Shown: piece after piece, positions 6,103-13,182 of the stretch | How positions within the stretch are numbered: position 1 is the first letter of the stretch | Layout: each line of letters begins with the position of its first letter | Notes under the pieces: model-generated | The model's database searches: none | Told to the model about the DNA's origin: nothing | What the model saw: the letters and a program-made list of their open reading frames with translations, nothing else | NCBI GenBank assembly: GCA_027081695.1 | Contig: JALWJI010000135.1 | Span: forward strand, 1 to 13,352 | Origin: Acidilobaceae archaeon | Lineage (GTDB): Archaea > Thermoproteota > Thermoprotei_A > Sulfolobales > Acidilobaceae | Direction: 5' to 3' | Length of the DNA: 13,352 nucleotides | Translations under genes and position numbers: made by a program

Positions 6103-6112
6103 GATAAAATGA
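6103..6112 (+). promoter_or_regulatory. Candidate TATA box for the RNA methyltransferase-NIP7-FKBP operon
   Basis: GGATAAAATG, about 26 nt before a likely start site near 6133. The leader would contain GGTG (6145-6148), a modest Shine-Dalgarno 8 nt before the TTG start. The opposite promoter of nadM lies in the same 126-bp gap. Confidence 0.35.
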
Positions 6113-6156
6113 CGCCAGCCCTGGAAGCTTCCAAAGAACAATAACGGTGCCTAGAA

Positions 6157-7152
6157 TTGGATGACAAGATACGGATAGTACTGGAACGGGCGAGGAATGC
6201 TTCATATACCGCAAGAAAATTAGCTGAGAAGTACGGGTACCTGCCCTACATGATCGAACGATATATTGAAATGCTTGGACAAGACAACGTTATAGACCTA
6301 CTCGAAGCAAATGAGTCTCCCTTACCCGAAACAATACGCTGCAATGATTACCTGATAGATTGCAACGAACTCAAAACCAGACTCGAAGAAAAAGGATTCA
6401 GGCTAACCCCTATTCCACAATTCAGCAGATACGGATACCGGGTAGACCATGCCCCAATAAGCATCGGAGCGACACACGAGTATCTCCAAGGATACTATTA
6501 TGTTCAAGGAGCATCCTCAATGAGCATAGTTCACGCCATGGACCTACCCGTACCGGGAACAATAATAGATATGGCTGCCGCGCCCGGAGGCAAATCCACA
6601 CAGATACTCCAGATGACACGCGACAAGAGCCTCTTAATAGCAGTTGAAAAGAACCCAAAAAGAATCAAGAGTCTCCGATCAAACATCCAACGAATGCGTT
6701 TCTCTAACTATATACTATTGAGAAAAGACAATCTGAGCCTAGACTTCAGCAACCTATTTGACTCCGTTTTACTAGATGCGCCCTCCACAGGCGAGGGAAT
6801 AATTAGGAAAGACCCTAGGAGAAAAAAGAGTAGAGATATTTTGGATCTCATCAAAATACATGAACTACAAGTAAAAATGTTGAAAAAAGCTATAGAATTC
6901 GCTAAGCCTGGTGCATCGATAGTCTATGCCGCTTGTAGTCTTGCCGCGGAAGAAGGCGAGTTTGTCATCAACAGAATATTAGAGGAATACCCAGAGATAG
7001 AAATAGAGCCCCACGGCTTGATTGCATCCCAAGCAATAACAGAGTATTTCGGGTTAATACTCGATGATAGGATTAAGAAATGTGGAAGATACTGGCCCCA
7101 TATTCACGGCTATGAGGGGTTCTTCGTATGCAAGCTAAGAAAGAAAAAATGA
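6157..7152 (+). CDS. NOP2/Sun (NSUN)-family RNA cytosine-5 methyltransferase
   Basis: A 331-residue, SAM-dependent tRNA/rRNA m5C methyltransferase. After an N-terminal RNA-binding region (about 1-115, with YYVQGASSM), motif I is DMAAAPGGKST (138-148), a SAM-binding Glu lies in AVEKNPKR (162-169), motif IV is LDAPSTGEG (206-214), and motif VI is YAACSLAAEEGE (257-268) with the catalytic Cys260. The end, RYWPHIHGYEGFFVCKL (311-327), is also typical. Motif IV normally reads DAPCSG or DAPCTG; here the Cys, thought to help release product, is Ser210. The catalytic Cys is intact, so activity is still expected. Start is TTG 6157, the only start codon after an in-frame stop, with GGTG 8 nt before. 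The target, rRNA or tRNA, cannot be told from sequence. It is coupled by ATGA to the NIP7-like gene. Confidence 0.9.
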   Translation: MDDKIRIVLERARNASYTARKLAEKYGYLPYMIERYIEMLGQDNVIDLLEANESPLPETIRCNDYLIDCNELKTRLEEKGFRLTPIPQFSRYGYRVDHAPISIGATHEYLQGYYYVQGASSMSIVHAMDLPVPGTIIDMAAAPGGKSTQILQMTRDKSLLIAVEKNPKRIKSLRSNIQRMRFSNYILLRKDNLSLDFSNLFDSVLLDAPSTGEGIIRKDPRRKKSRDILDLIKIHELQVKMLKKAIEFAKPGASIVYAACSLAAEEGEFVINRILEEYPEIEIEPHGLIASQAITEYFGLILDDRIKKCGRYWPHIHGYEGFFVCKLRKKK

Positions 7153-7667
7153 TAAGAAAGGCATCCAGTTTAGAGAAAGGACTTATAGATGAGTTCTGCG
7201 CGTCGATAGGAGTAGAGCCTAGCAGATGCTATTCTCGCCTATACGTTCTTGACATCCGAGGAGCTCCATTTAAGGATGTATTCGACCCTTCCCCCAGTGT
7301 TCTCTCTTTCCTTAAAAACCGTCTTGGATGGAACGCATACAGTATAGGATTCTACCTAGGGATCCTTGGCAAAAACAACTTTGAACCCAGCCTTCCCCTA
7401 GCCCATAAACTGGCCCGCCTCTGTCCAGAAAAGATCAAATGCGTTACTCTGAATTCTGAAGGAGAAAAATACTTCCTATATGGAAAACCCGTGTTCGGTG
7501 AAAATATAATAGAATATAATTCGCTTGGACCTGTACTAGTAGAAAATACTCTTAGAGAAGCTCTTGGATGGGGAATACTAGTTCTAGAGGATAATACTAA
7601 ATACGGGAGGCGCCTCGTTCTTAGACCGGTTAAAGACCTGGGATGGTATCTCAGAAAAGGAGGATGA
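7149..7667 (+). CDS. NIP7-like PUA-domain protein (60S/50S biogenesis)
   Basis: About 172 residues from ATG 7149, which overlaps the stop of the upstream methyltransferase in ATGA; an in-frame ATG at 7128 would add seven lysine-rich residues. The N-terminal half resembles the NIP7 pre-PUA domain (SIGFYLGILGKNNFEPSL corresponds to the SLGTxxGKFTK region). The C-terminal half is a PUA domain: KYFLYGKPVFGENI, LVENT and DLGWYLRKG match the FLYG...ENT...DIGEYLR pattern of NIP7. Eukaryotic Nip7 binds pre-rRNA and works with the methyltransferase Nop2 in large-subunit assembly. The operon neighbour here is a NOP2-family enzyme, which fits the same partnership. Its last codons contain the GGAGGAT ribosome binding site of the FKBP gene. 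Confidence 0.85.
   Translation: MIRKASSLEKGLIDEFCASIGVEPSRCYSRLYVLDIRGAPFKDVFDPSPSVLSFLKNRLGWNAYSIGFYLGILGKNNFEPSLPLAHKLARLCPEKIKCVTLNSEGEKYFLYGKPVFGENIIEYNSLGPVLVENTLREALGWGILVLEDNTKYGRRLVLRPVKDLGWYLRKGG
7659..7665 (+). promoter_or_regulatory. Strong Shine-Dalgarno of the FKBP gene, inside the NIP7-like stop
   Basis: GGAGGAT, 10 nt before ATG 7674. It overlaps the last codons and the TGA of the NIP7-like gene, indicating a polycistronic message with its own efficient re-initiation site for FKBP. Confidence 0.6.
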
Positions 7668-7673
7668 GCAGAA

Positions 7674-8471
7674 ATGCCATTGAAAGACGGAGACGTAGTA
7701 TTAGTCCATTTCACGATAAAGGCAGTCGAAGGAGACAAGGAGGTAATCGTAGATACTACAAAGAAAGAACTAGCCGAAAAAGAAGGAATCTATGATCCAA
7801 ACAAACAATATAGAGAAGCCGTCATAGTCATTGGCAAGAGCAAGCTTCTCGACGCAGTTGAAGAAGTAATAAGAGAGCTTGATGTAGGAACAAAGAAAGA
7901 AATCATAGCACCACCAGAAAAAGCCTATGGGCCACGTAACGAACAGTTGATCATTAAAGTCCCCGTTAAGACCCTTCGCCGGCAAGGCATACGACCAGTC
8001 GTCGGCGAAGAGCTAGAGGTTCAGGGTAGAAGAGGCAAAATCATAAGAGTAACAGAAAGATTCGCATATATAGACTTTAACCATCCTCTTGCTGGAAAGA
8101 CCCTCAAAATAGAACTAGAGATAACTAGGAAACTAGAAACGGACGAAGAAAAAATAAAGTATCTAGCAACACGCTGGTTCGGCGTAGACGAAGAAAAAGT
8201 AAATGTAGAAGTCGAAGACAAAAAGGCAAGAGTCACCCTGCCCCCAGAAATAGTCGTATTAAAGGACCTGGACTCGTTACTTCAAATGTTCCTAAACGAC
8301 ATTTATGAAACGACTGAGCTCGATGAAGTTACTGTAGCTATAAACTTTAAGTTTAGAAGAGCACGAGAAGAAGTGAAATCCGAGGAAACCGAGGAAGCAA
8401 AGGACGAAACTGAAGAAGCAAGTGAGGAATCAAGTACTGAGAGCGAGGAAGAGGAGAAGAGCAAAGAGTAA
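7674..8471 (+). CDS. Long FKBP-type peptidyl-prolyl cis-trans isomerase (SlyD-like) with acidic tail
   Basis: A 265-residue archaeal FKBP of the long type. Residues 1-80 and about 134-153 make the FKBP fold (GDVVLVHFTIK at 6-16, IGKSKLLDAVEEVI at 53-66, the FNHPLAGKTL loop at 135-144). Between them lies the inserted chaperone domain typical of SlyD-like proteins (about 84-133). Residues about 155-230 form a C-terminal domain found in long archaeal FKBPs. The last 35 residues (231-265) are mostly Glu, Lys and Ser, a low-complexity acidic tail. There is no signal peptide, so it acts in the cytoplasm as a folding catalyst and chaperone. It is the third gene of the NOP2-NIP7 operon and has its own strong ribosome binding site. 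It ends 34 nt from the convergent egsA. Confidence 0.92.
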   Translation: MPLKDGDVVLVHFTIKAVEGDKEVIVDTTKKELAEKEGIYDPNKQYREAVIVIGKSKLLDAVEEVIRELDVGTKKEIIAPPEKAYGPRNEQLIIKVPVKTLRRQGIRPVVGEELEVQGRRGKIIRVTERFAYIDFNHPLAGKTLKIELEITRKLETDEEKIKYLATRWFGVDEEKVNVEVEDKKARVTLPPEIVVLKDLDSLLQMFLNDIYETTELDEVTVAINFKFRRAREEVKSEETEEAKDETEEASEESSTESEEEEKSKE

Positions 8472-8505
8472 CACGCTACTTTAGTTAGAGCCTTAGTACC
8501 CTGCT

Positions 8506-9585
8506 CTAAGTAATAACACCTGTTTTTCTCGCTAGTTTTTCAGCGGCTTCATATGTAAGACCCGTTTCTCCGAGAATAGTGTACCTCTCGGGTCTTATCT
8601 TCGCCGCCATGACTAGGGCTTCTATTATATCGGTGTCTGCTACGCCTAGCTCTTCTGCTGTGACAGGAGCCCCTACTGTTCTGAGCACATGTCTTATCTT
8701 CCTCCACTTGATCCCATGTAAATATGCCATCATGATCGTGCCTACAGCTACTGCCTCGCCGTGCAAGGGTGGGTTTTTCGATATCATTGATAAGGCGTGA
8801 GCAAATAGATGCTCGGAGCCGCTCGCTGGCCTGGTGCTTCCTGCTATTCCCATTGCTACTCCGCTACTTACAAGAGCTTCTAAGAGTACCCTGTATCCTT
8901 CAGAGGTGCCTAGACTGATCTCCCTGTAGAACATGCTTACGTGTTTTGCGCTGAGGAGAGCAAGGCTTGCGGCGTATTCTCCATAGTATTCTCCTTTTAG
9001 CTTATGTGCAAGCTTCCAGTCTCTTACTGATGTGAACTTTCCGATTAAGTCTCCGAAGCCAGCGATATTGTTCCTCTTAGGGGCTTTCCTGACTATCTCT
9101 ACGTCAATGTATATGAGTTCGGGCATCCTCGCCTTCTTCGAGATGGGTTTTTCGAATCCCTTTAAACTCACAAAAGGTGACGCTATACCGTCGTGACTCG
9201 CTACTGTTGGAATGCTTATCCATCTAAGGTTCAATATATGAGCGGAGTATTTCGCTAGATCTATGCTTCTTCCGCCACCGAGCCCCACCACTATATCGGG
9301 CGTGATTTCTCTGAGCTCCTCGATGAGTTTCTCTGCCGTGATCGTTGAAGCATCTTGTGCAGTTACCTTGTCTATTTCGAATCCTTTTTCCCGCATACTC
9401 TCCTCTACAAGGGGATATATCCTGCTGCCAACAATCTTACCAGTTATAACAGCTATCCTCTCTGAGTCTGGAAATAAGCTTCTCGCATAATCTCCAATTT
9501 TTCCAATTATGTTTGATCCAACAACAACTCTACGTGGCAGATCTATTATGTGGATTCCAGTGTTTTTCATTCTATACATCCTCAT
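8506..9585 (-). CDS. egsA: sn-glycerol-1-phosphate dehydrogenase (G1PDH)
   Basis: A 359-residue enzyme that reduces dihydroxyacetone phosphate to sn-glycerol-1-phosphate with NAD(P)H, setting the stereochemistry of archaeal membrane lipids. GLGGGRSIDLAK (101-112) binds the cofactor, SIPTVASHDGIASP (124-137) follows, and the zinc ligands expected for the family are Asp179 in AGFGDLIGK, His259 in SGSEHLFAHAL and His275 in LHGEAVAVGT. Length is normal for the family. ATG 9585 and ATG 9579 are both possible; GAGG lies directly before the second, too close to be decisive. A TATA-like GATATAACCC on the minus strand near 9615-9624 would give a leader of about 10-15 nt. It is divergent from the active psmB. 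Confidence 0.97.
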   Translation of the reverse strand: MRMYRMKNTGIHIIDLPRRVVVGSNIIGKIGDYARSLFPDSERIAVITGKIVGSRIYPLVEESMREKGFEIDKVTAQDASTITAEKLIEELREITPDIVVGLGGGRSIDLAKYSAHILNLRWISIPTVASHDGIASPFVSLKGFEKPISKKARMPELIYIDVEIVRKAPKRNNIAGFGDLIGKFTSVRDWKLAHKLKGEYYGEYAASLALLSAKHVSMFYREISLGTSEGYRVLLEALVSSGVAMGIAGSTRPASGSEHLFAHALSMISKNPPLHGEAVAVGTIMMAYLHGIKWRKIRHVLRTVGAPVTAEELGVADTDIIEALVMAAKIRPERYTILGETGLTYEAAEKLARKTGVIT

Positions 9586-9622
9586 ATCAGGTTGTGTTAT
9601 TAGAGGGTATCCCGGGTTATAT

Positions 9623-9632
9623 CAGTATACTG
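9623..9632. repeat. 10-bp perfect palindrome between egsA and psmB
   Basis: CAGTATACTG is its own inverse complement and lies between two divergent start sites, close to the egsA TATA-like element. It could bind a dimeric regulator, but a palindrome of this size can occur by chance. Confidence 0.25.
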
Positions 9633-9646
9633 GGAGTGATCTAGAT

Positions 9647-9658
9647 AAACCTATAACT
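9647..9658 (+). promoter_or_regulatory. TATA box of psmB (leaderless message likely)
   Basis: TAAACCTATAAC, centred about 29 nt before GTG 9683. That spacing puts the transcription start at or within a few bases of the start codon, and no Shine-Dalgarno is visible, so the mRNA is probably leaderless, as is common in crenarchaea. Confidence 0.45.
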
Positions 9659-9682
9659 GTTTAGTAGACACGTTTATCCCTG

Positions 9683-10357
9683 GTGACTATTAATCTATCC
9701 AGCAAGGCAGGTGAGTATAAGTTGATACCTGTACCAGCAGATAGAGATAACCTTGCCGCTAAGGCTATACATGGGACAACTACTGTAGGATTAATAGTAG
9801 GAGACTATGTAGTCTTGGCAGCAGATAAGAGAGCTACGGCCGGAACGCTTATCGCTAGTAGAAGAGTAAAGAAAATTGTAAAACTAACCGATTATAGTGC
9901 GATGACTATATCGGGTCTTGTAGCAGACGCACAGGCTCTCGCAGACATTATACGTGAGGAAAGCAGATTCTATCTATTAAGCAATGGCAGGAAACTCTCG
10001 GTGAAAGGTATCGCAACACTACTAGCAAATATATTGTTCTCCTCGAAATACTTCCCATATATTGTCCAGTTAATCGTAGGAGGATACGATACGCAGCCTA
10101 GACTCTATACACTGGATCTATACGGAAGCATAACAGAAGAAACATACACGGCTACAGGATCAGGATCGCCCGTTGCATATGGAGTCCTCGAATCACACTA
10201 CCGTGAGGACCTTACACTCGACGAAGCAGTTACAATAGCAGCTAAAGCTATACGCTCAGCTATTCTAAGGGATTCGGCGACGGGAGACGGTATAGACGTT
10301 GTGATAATCGGTCCAGAGAATCACTTCGAAGAACGCTTTGTTCCGTTCAAACAATAA
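9683..10357 (+). CDS. psmB: Proteasome beta subunit, catalytically active
   Basis: A 224-residue 20S core beta subunit. A 31-residue propeptide ends in HG, directly followed by Thr32, the future Thr1, in G|TTTVG. Asp48 (D17), Lys64 (K33), the GSGS loop (S129) and RDSATGDG (D166; Thr where many have Ser169) complete the active site. After self-cleavage it would form the proteolytic chamber between alpha rings, fed by an AAA ATPase such as PAN or Cdc48. No alpha gene is in the window. The start is GTG 9683; the TATA spacing suggests a leaderless transcript. The second beta (1977-2591) lacks Thr1, so this gene must supply the activity. fttA follows after 168 nt. Confidence 0.96.
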   Translation: MTINLSSKAGEYKLIPVPADRDNLAAKAIHGTTTVGLIVGDYVVLAADKRATAGTLIASRRVKKIVKLTDYSAMTISGLVADAQALADIIREESRFYLLSNGRKLSVKGIATLLANILFSSKYFPYIVQLIVGGYDTQPRLYTLDLYGSITEETYTATGSGSPVAYGVLESHYREDLTLDEAVTIAAKAIRSAILRDSATGDGIDVVIIGPENHFEERFVPFKQ

Positions 10358-10380
10358 TTTTAATAACCCTACTTCTTTAC
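10358..10380 (+). terminator. T-rich run after psmB, candidate terminator
   Basis: TTTTAAT directly after the stop, then a CTTCTTTACG stretch. Archaeal RNA polymerase terminates at T-rich non-template runs, helped by FttA, the product of the next gene. Confidence 0.3.
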
Positions 10381-10445
10381 GTTTATCCACAGGGTTATCT
10401 CGGCCATAGAATTTAACCAGCCCTCTAAATAAGCCGTTCATGAAT

Positions 10446-10477
10446 TGTTCCTCCCTATCATGTGTTAGGGAGGAGCA
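10446..10477 (+). repeat. 12-bp hairpin upstream of fttA
   Basis: 10446-10457 pairs with 10466-10477 around the 8-nt loop TCATGTGT, with one G-U pair and no mismatch; the core is TCCTCCCTA against TAGGGAGGA. The right arm contains GGGAGGAG, a full anti-16S sequence, which pairing would hide. The hairpin lies 88 nt after psmB and 48 nt before fttA. TATA-like AATTTAAC (10410-10417) would start transcription near 10440, placing the hairpin at the very 5' end of an fttA leader; CATTATAG (10477-10484) would start it after the hairpin. Confidence 0.6.
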
Positions 10478-10487
10478 TTATAGCGTA

Positions 10488-10529
10488 ATGGACAGGTCTG
10501 CGCGACAACAAAGGTGTAGTAAGACATGA
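10488..10529 (+). CDS. Possible 13-codon upstream ORF overlapping the fttA start
   Basis: ATG 10488 opens MDRSARQQRCSKT and stops at TGA 10527-10529, which overlaps the fttA ATG 10526-10528 as ATGA, the usual arrangement for coupled archaeal genes. GGAGG (10469-10473), in the right arm of the hairpin, lies 14 nt before it, a little far for a ribosome binding site. The peptide resembles nothing I know. Short ORFs are common by chance, so translation is unproven. Confidence 0.25.
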   Translation: MDRSARQQRCSKT

Positions 10530-12532
10530 CGAAATCAGCTGAAAACAGAATAGAATCCGGGAAAAAGCTCCGAAGAAGAATAATAATGGAGATCTGGAAT
10601 GCTCTACGGCAAGCAGAGATAACAGGGATAGAATTCGAAGGTCCTGAGATCGCAGTATACGTCAAGAAGCCAGAATACATTCTTCAGAACGAGAACGTTA
10701 TCTCAGAAATAGCGAAAAACCTTAGGAAAAGAATAGTTGTCAGAACAGACAGCAAGGCTAGAAAGCCAAAGGAAGCCACAATCAAGTATCTAATGGAACT
10801 AATACCTAAGGAGGCTGGAGTCTCTCCCTCGGACATCGAGTTCGACGAGGTACTAGGAGAAGTAAAGATACTAGCCCACCACCCAGAAAAAATAACAGAT
10901 AACCAGAGAAAGTTCTCCAACATGGTTCTAGCCGCAACGGGATGGAGAGCACATATAATAAAGAAGCCTCCATTAATGAGCACCACACTAGCGTCAGTTC
11001 TAAGACACTATCTAAGCAAGTCCTCTGAGCGTAGGAAAGCACTAATGAGTATAGGAGAGAGAATATTCAGAGAGGTAAGAATCGGCACTAGATACATTAG
11101 AATAATAGGGCTAGGAAGCTTCGGCGAGGTCGGAAGAAGCGCTATATTAGTAGATACCGGGGAATCAAAGATCCTCCTCGATGCGGGTGCGTCGCCAACA
11201 GGATTCGGACCAGGCGCATTCCCATACTTTAGTGCTCCCGAGTTCAAGATAGAGGATCTTGACGCGGTCGTAATAACCCACGCTCACCTAGACCATATCG
11301 GTATGCTCCCGTTCCTCTTCAAATACGGGTATCGTGGGCCTGTATACATGACTGAGCCTACAAGAGACATAGCCATACTCGTCCTCAAAGACTACATAGA
11401 ACTCGCGAGACGTGAGGGAAGAGATCCTCCATACACACTGAAAGACCTAGAGACCATGCTTACATATACCATAACCGTTCCCTATAATACTGTGACAGAC
11501 GTGGCTCCCGACACAAAACTTACCTTTTCTAACGCAGGACATATTCTTGGTAGCGCAGTGGCACATCTCCACATAGGCCAAGGACTCTACAATATACTCT
11601 ACACAGGCGATATAAAATACTACAAGATCAAGGGAGACACCGGGACACGCCTGCTTCCACCAGCAGCATACCAGTTCCACAGAGTAGAGACACTTATAAT
11701 CGAGTCAACATATGGAGCAACAGAAACCCAGTCGAGGGGAGAGGCAGAAGAGGATCTTATTAATTTAATTAATGAGATATACCAGAAGAGAGGAAAGATA
11801 CTTATCCCGGTAATGGCTGTTGGACGAGGACAAGAAATCTTAGCTGTATTAAATCGTGCACGTAAGGAAGGAAGAATTCCTGATATCCCAGTATACGTTG
11901 ATGGAATGATCTACGAGGTCACGGCAATATACACGGCTTATATCGATCACTTATCGAGGACAATTAGAAATGCTATAGAGGAGGGAGAAAACCCATTCCT
12001 CTCCGAAAACATCATATACGTGAATGACCAGGCGCGTCGACAGGAGGCGTTGAACTCTACTGAGCCTGCAATAATACTGGCAACCAGCGGGATGATGCAG
12101 GGAGGCCCTATCATAGAATACTTCAAGGCCTTCGCAGAAGACCCACGTAACGCACTAGCATTCGTAAGCTACCAAGCTCCAGGAACCCTCGGTAGACGCC
12201 TAATGGAAGGAGAACGAGAAATTACATTTGAAGAAAACGGAATGCTGAGAACTATAAAGACTAAGATGAAAGTAGTCAGAATAGAAGGTTTCACAGGCCA
12301 CGCTACGAAGAGTGAGTTACTGCTCTATCTAAAACATCTAAAGCCCAAGCCGAAAAACATAATACTAAACCATGGAGAATCAGCAGCATTAGTAAGCCTA
12401 GCCCACAATATCAAGCAGAAATGGTCGAAGCTAGGATTCAAGGGAGCACCAGAGATAATCATTCCGGAGAACTTAGAGTCAATACGCGTATATCCTAGAA
12501 ACACACGGATGCATACTATGATACAATACTAG
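10526..12532 (+). CDS. fttA: FttA / aCPSF1: KH-domain beta-CASP ribonuclease, transcription termination factor
   Basis: A 668-residue protein with the full archaeal CPSF1 layout. About 1-180 hold two KH-like RNA-binding domains. The metallo-beta-lactamase domain starts near 190: GSFGEVGRSAIL (197-208), HAHLDHIG (252-259) binds zinc, His339 in NAGHILGS and Asp362 in TGDI complete motifs 3 and 4. The beta-CASP cap follows, with motif A Glu393 (IIESTYG), motif B His592 (GFTGHAT) and motif C His616 (ILNHGE). It cuts nascent RNA at U-rich sites and drives termination by archaeal RNA polymerase. AAGGTG (10511-10516) is a good ribosome binding site 9 nt before ATG 10526. The leader has a 12-bp hairpin and a short ORF, so feedback control is possible. 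The gene ends 5 nt from its convergent neighbour. Confidence 0.97.
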   Translation: MTKSAENRIESGKKLRRRIIMEIWNALRQAEITGIEFEGPEIAVYVKKPEYILQNENVISEIAKNLRKRIVVRTDSKARKPKEATIKYLMELIPKEAGVSPSDIEFDEVLGEVKILAHHPEKITDNQRKFSNMVLAATGWRAHIIKKPPLMSTTLASVLRHYLSKSSERRKALMSIGERIFREVRIGTRYIRIIGLGSFGEVGRSAILVDTGESKILLDAGASPTGFGPGAFPYFSAPEFKIEDLDAVVITHAHLDHIGMLPFLFKYGYRGPVYMTEPTRDIAILVLKDYIELARREGRDPPYTLKDLETMLTYTITVPYNTVTDVAPDTKLTFSNAGHILGSAVAHLHIGQGLYNILYTGDIKYYKIKGDTGTRLLPPAAYQFHRVETLIIESTYGATETQSRGEAEEDLINLINEIYQKRGKILIPVMAVGRGQEILAVLNRARKEGRIPDIPVYVDGMIYEVTAIYTAYIDHLSRTIRNAIEEGENPFLSENIIYVNDQARRQEALNSTEPAIILATSGMMQGGPIIEYFKAFAEDPRNALAFVSYQAPGTLGRRLMEGEREITFEENGMLRTIKTKMKVVRIEGFTGHATKSELLLYLKHLKPKPKNIILNHGESAALVSLAHNIKQKWSKLGFKGAPEIIIPENLESIRVYPRNTRMHTMIQY

Positions 12533-12537
12533 AATAT

Positions 12538-13077
12538 TCACAGTTTCGAGGCATATTTCCATATTCTGTCTCCTGGCCTATGGATGTTCTTGATTGCTTT
12601 ACCCTTCTTATTACCGCTCTCCAGTTTTTCACGTATAAAGGTGGAGTCGACGAGTGCTTCTCCTATTCCCACAGGAACACCTGCTTCCTCGTCCACTATT
12701 ACTATTATTGAACCCGTATCGAAGTCGTCTAGACCTCGTATCCCTGGGATCATTAAATCTGCTCCACGCCCCACAGCGCTAGTTGCCCCTCTGTCCACAA
12801 TTACTCTAGGCAACCACCCGTATCCTTTCTTGAGTAGATATTGCAGAACGGGGACTAGTCTTTCTCCTTGCACAAAGAAGGCAGGTATTCCCTCGACAAT
12901 ATAGAATTCTACTCCTCCGACCTCCGCATACTCTACCTTCCCAGGAGCCATGGACTTTATTGGAAACTCAGGATACTGTTCCTCTATCATTTTCCTAAGT
13001 TTCTTCAGCTCTTTCTTCGAAAGCACATGTCTACGGCTAACCCTTATCTCGTCGACACCTTTTACCATTACATGCAC
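12538..13077 (-). CDS. MCT-1/Tma20-like PUA-domain RNA-binding protein
   Basis: A 179-residue protein. A pre-PUA domain (about 1-88, with VEFYIVEGIPAFFV and RLVPVLQYLLKKG) is followed by a PUA domain (about 90-168): LPRVIVDRGATSAVGRGADLM is the family signature, then IPGI, VPVGIGEALV and GKAIKNIHRPGDRIW. Eukaryotic MCTS1/Tma20 binds the 40S subunit with DENR and helps in translation re-initiation and 40S recycling. The archaeal proteins are smaller-studied relatives probably acting on the ribosome or on RNA. GTG 13077 and ATG 13068 are both in frame; the second removes three residues. The A/T-rich element at 13107-13117 lies at the right distance for a leader of 10-20 nt. Tail-to-tail with fttA with a 5-nt gap. 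Confidence 0.87.
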   Translation of the reverse strand: MHVMVKGVDEIRVSRRHVLSKKELKKLRKMIEEQYPEFPIKSMAPGKVEYAEVGGVEFYIVEGIPAFFVQGERLVPVLQYLLKKGYGWLPRVIVDRGATSAVGRGADLMIPGIRGLDDFDTGSIIVIVDEEAGVPVGIGEALVDSTFIREKLESGNKKGKAIKNIHRPGDRIWKYASKL

Positions 13078-13106
13078 CAGATATTATCCAGTTTTGTAGG
13101 GCTAAG

Positions 13107-13117
13107 AATTTAAAAAC
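13107..13117. promoter_or_regulatory. Shared TATA-like element between divergent MCT-1-like and Lsm genes
   Basis: AATTTAAAAAC on the plus strand and its complement GTTTTTAAATT on the minus strand are both acceptable archaeal TATA boxes. Start sites about 27 nt away would be near 13139 (Lsm, leader about 44 nt) and 13085 (MCT-1-like, leader 8-17 nt). Confidence 0.4.
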
Positions 13118-13182
13118 AAACCATCACACCGACTATTGGCTGGTGGACAAATACAAGAAACCGAGCTGAGGTGAATACAAAA

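Noticed and set aside
10684..10986. Minus-strand open frames inside fttA and psmB
   Set aside because: Shadows of strongly conserved genes, with hydrophobic or low-complexity translations and no start context.
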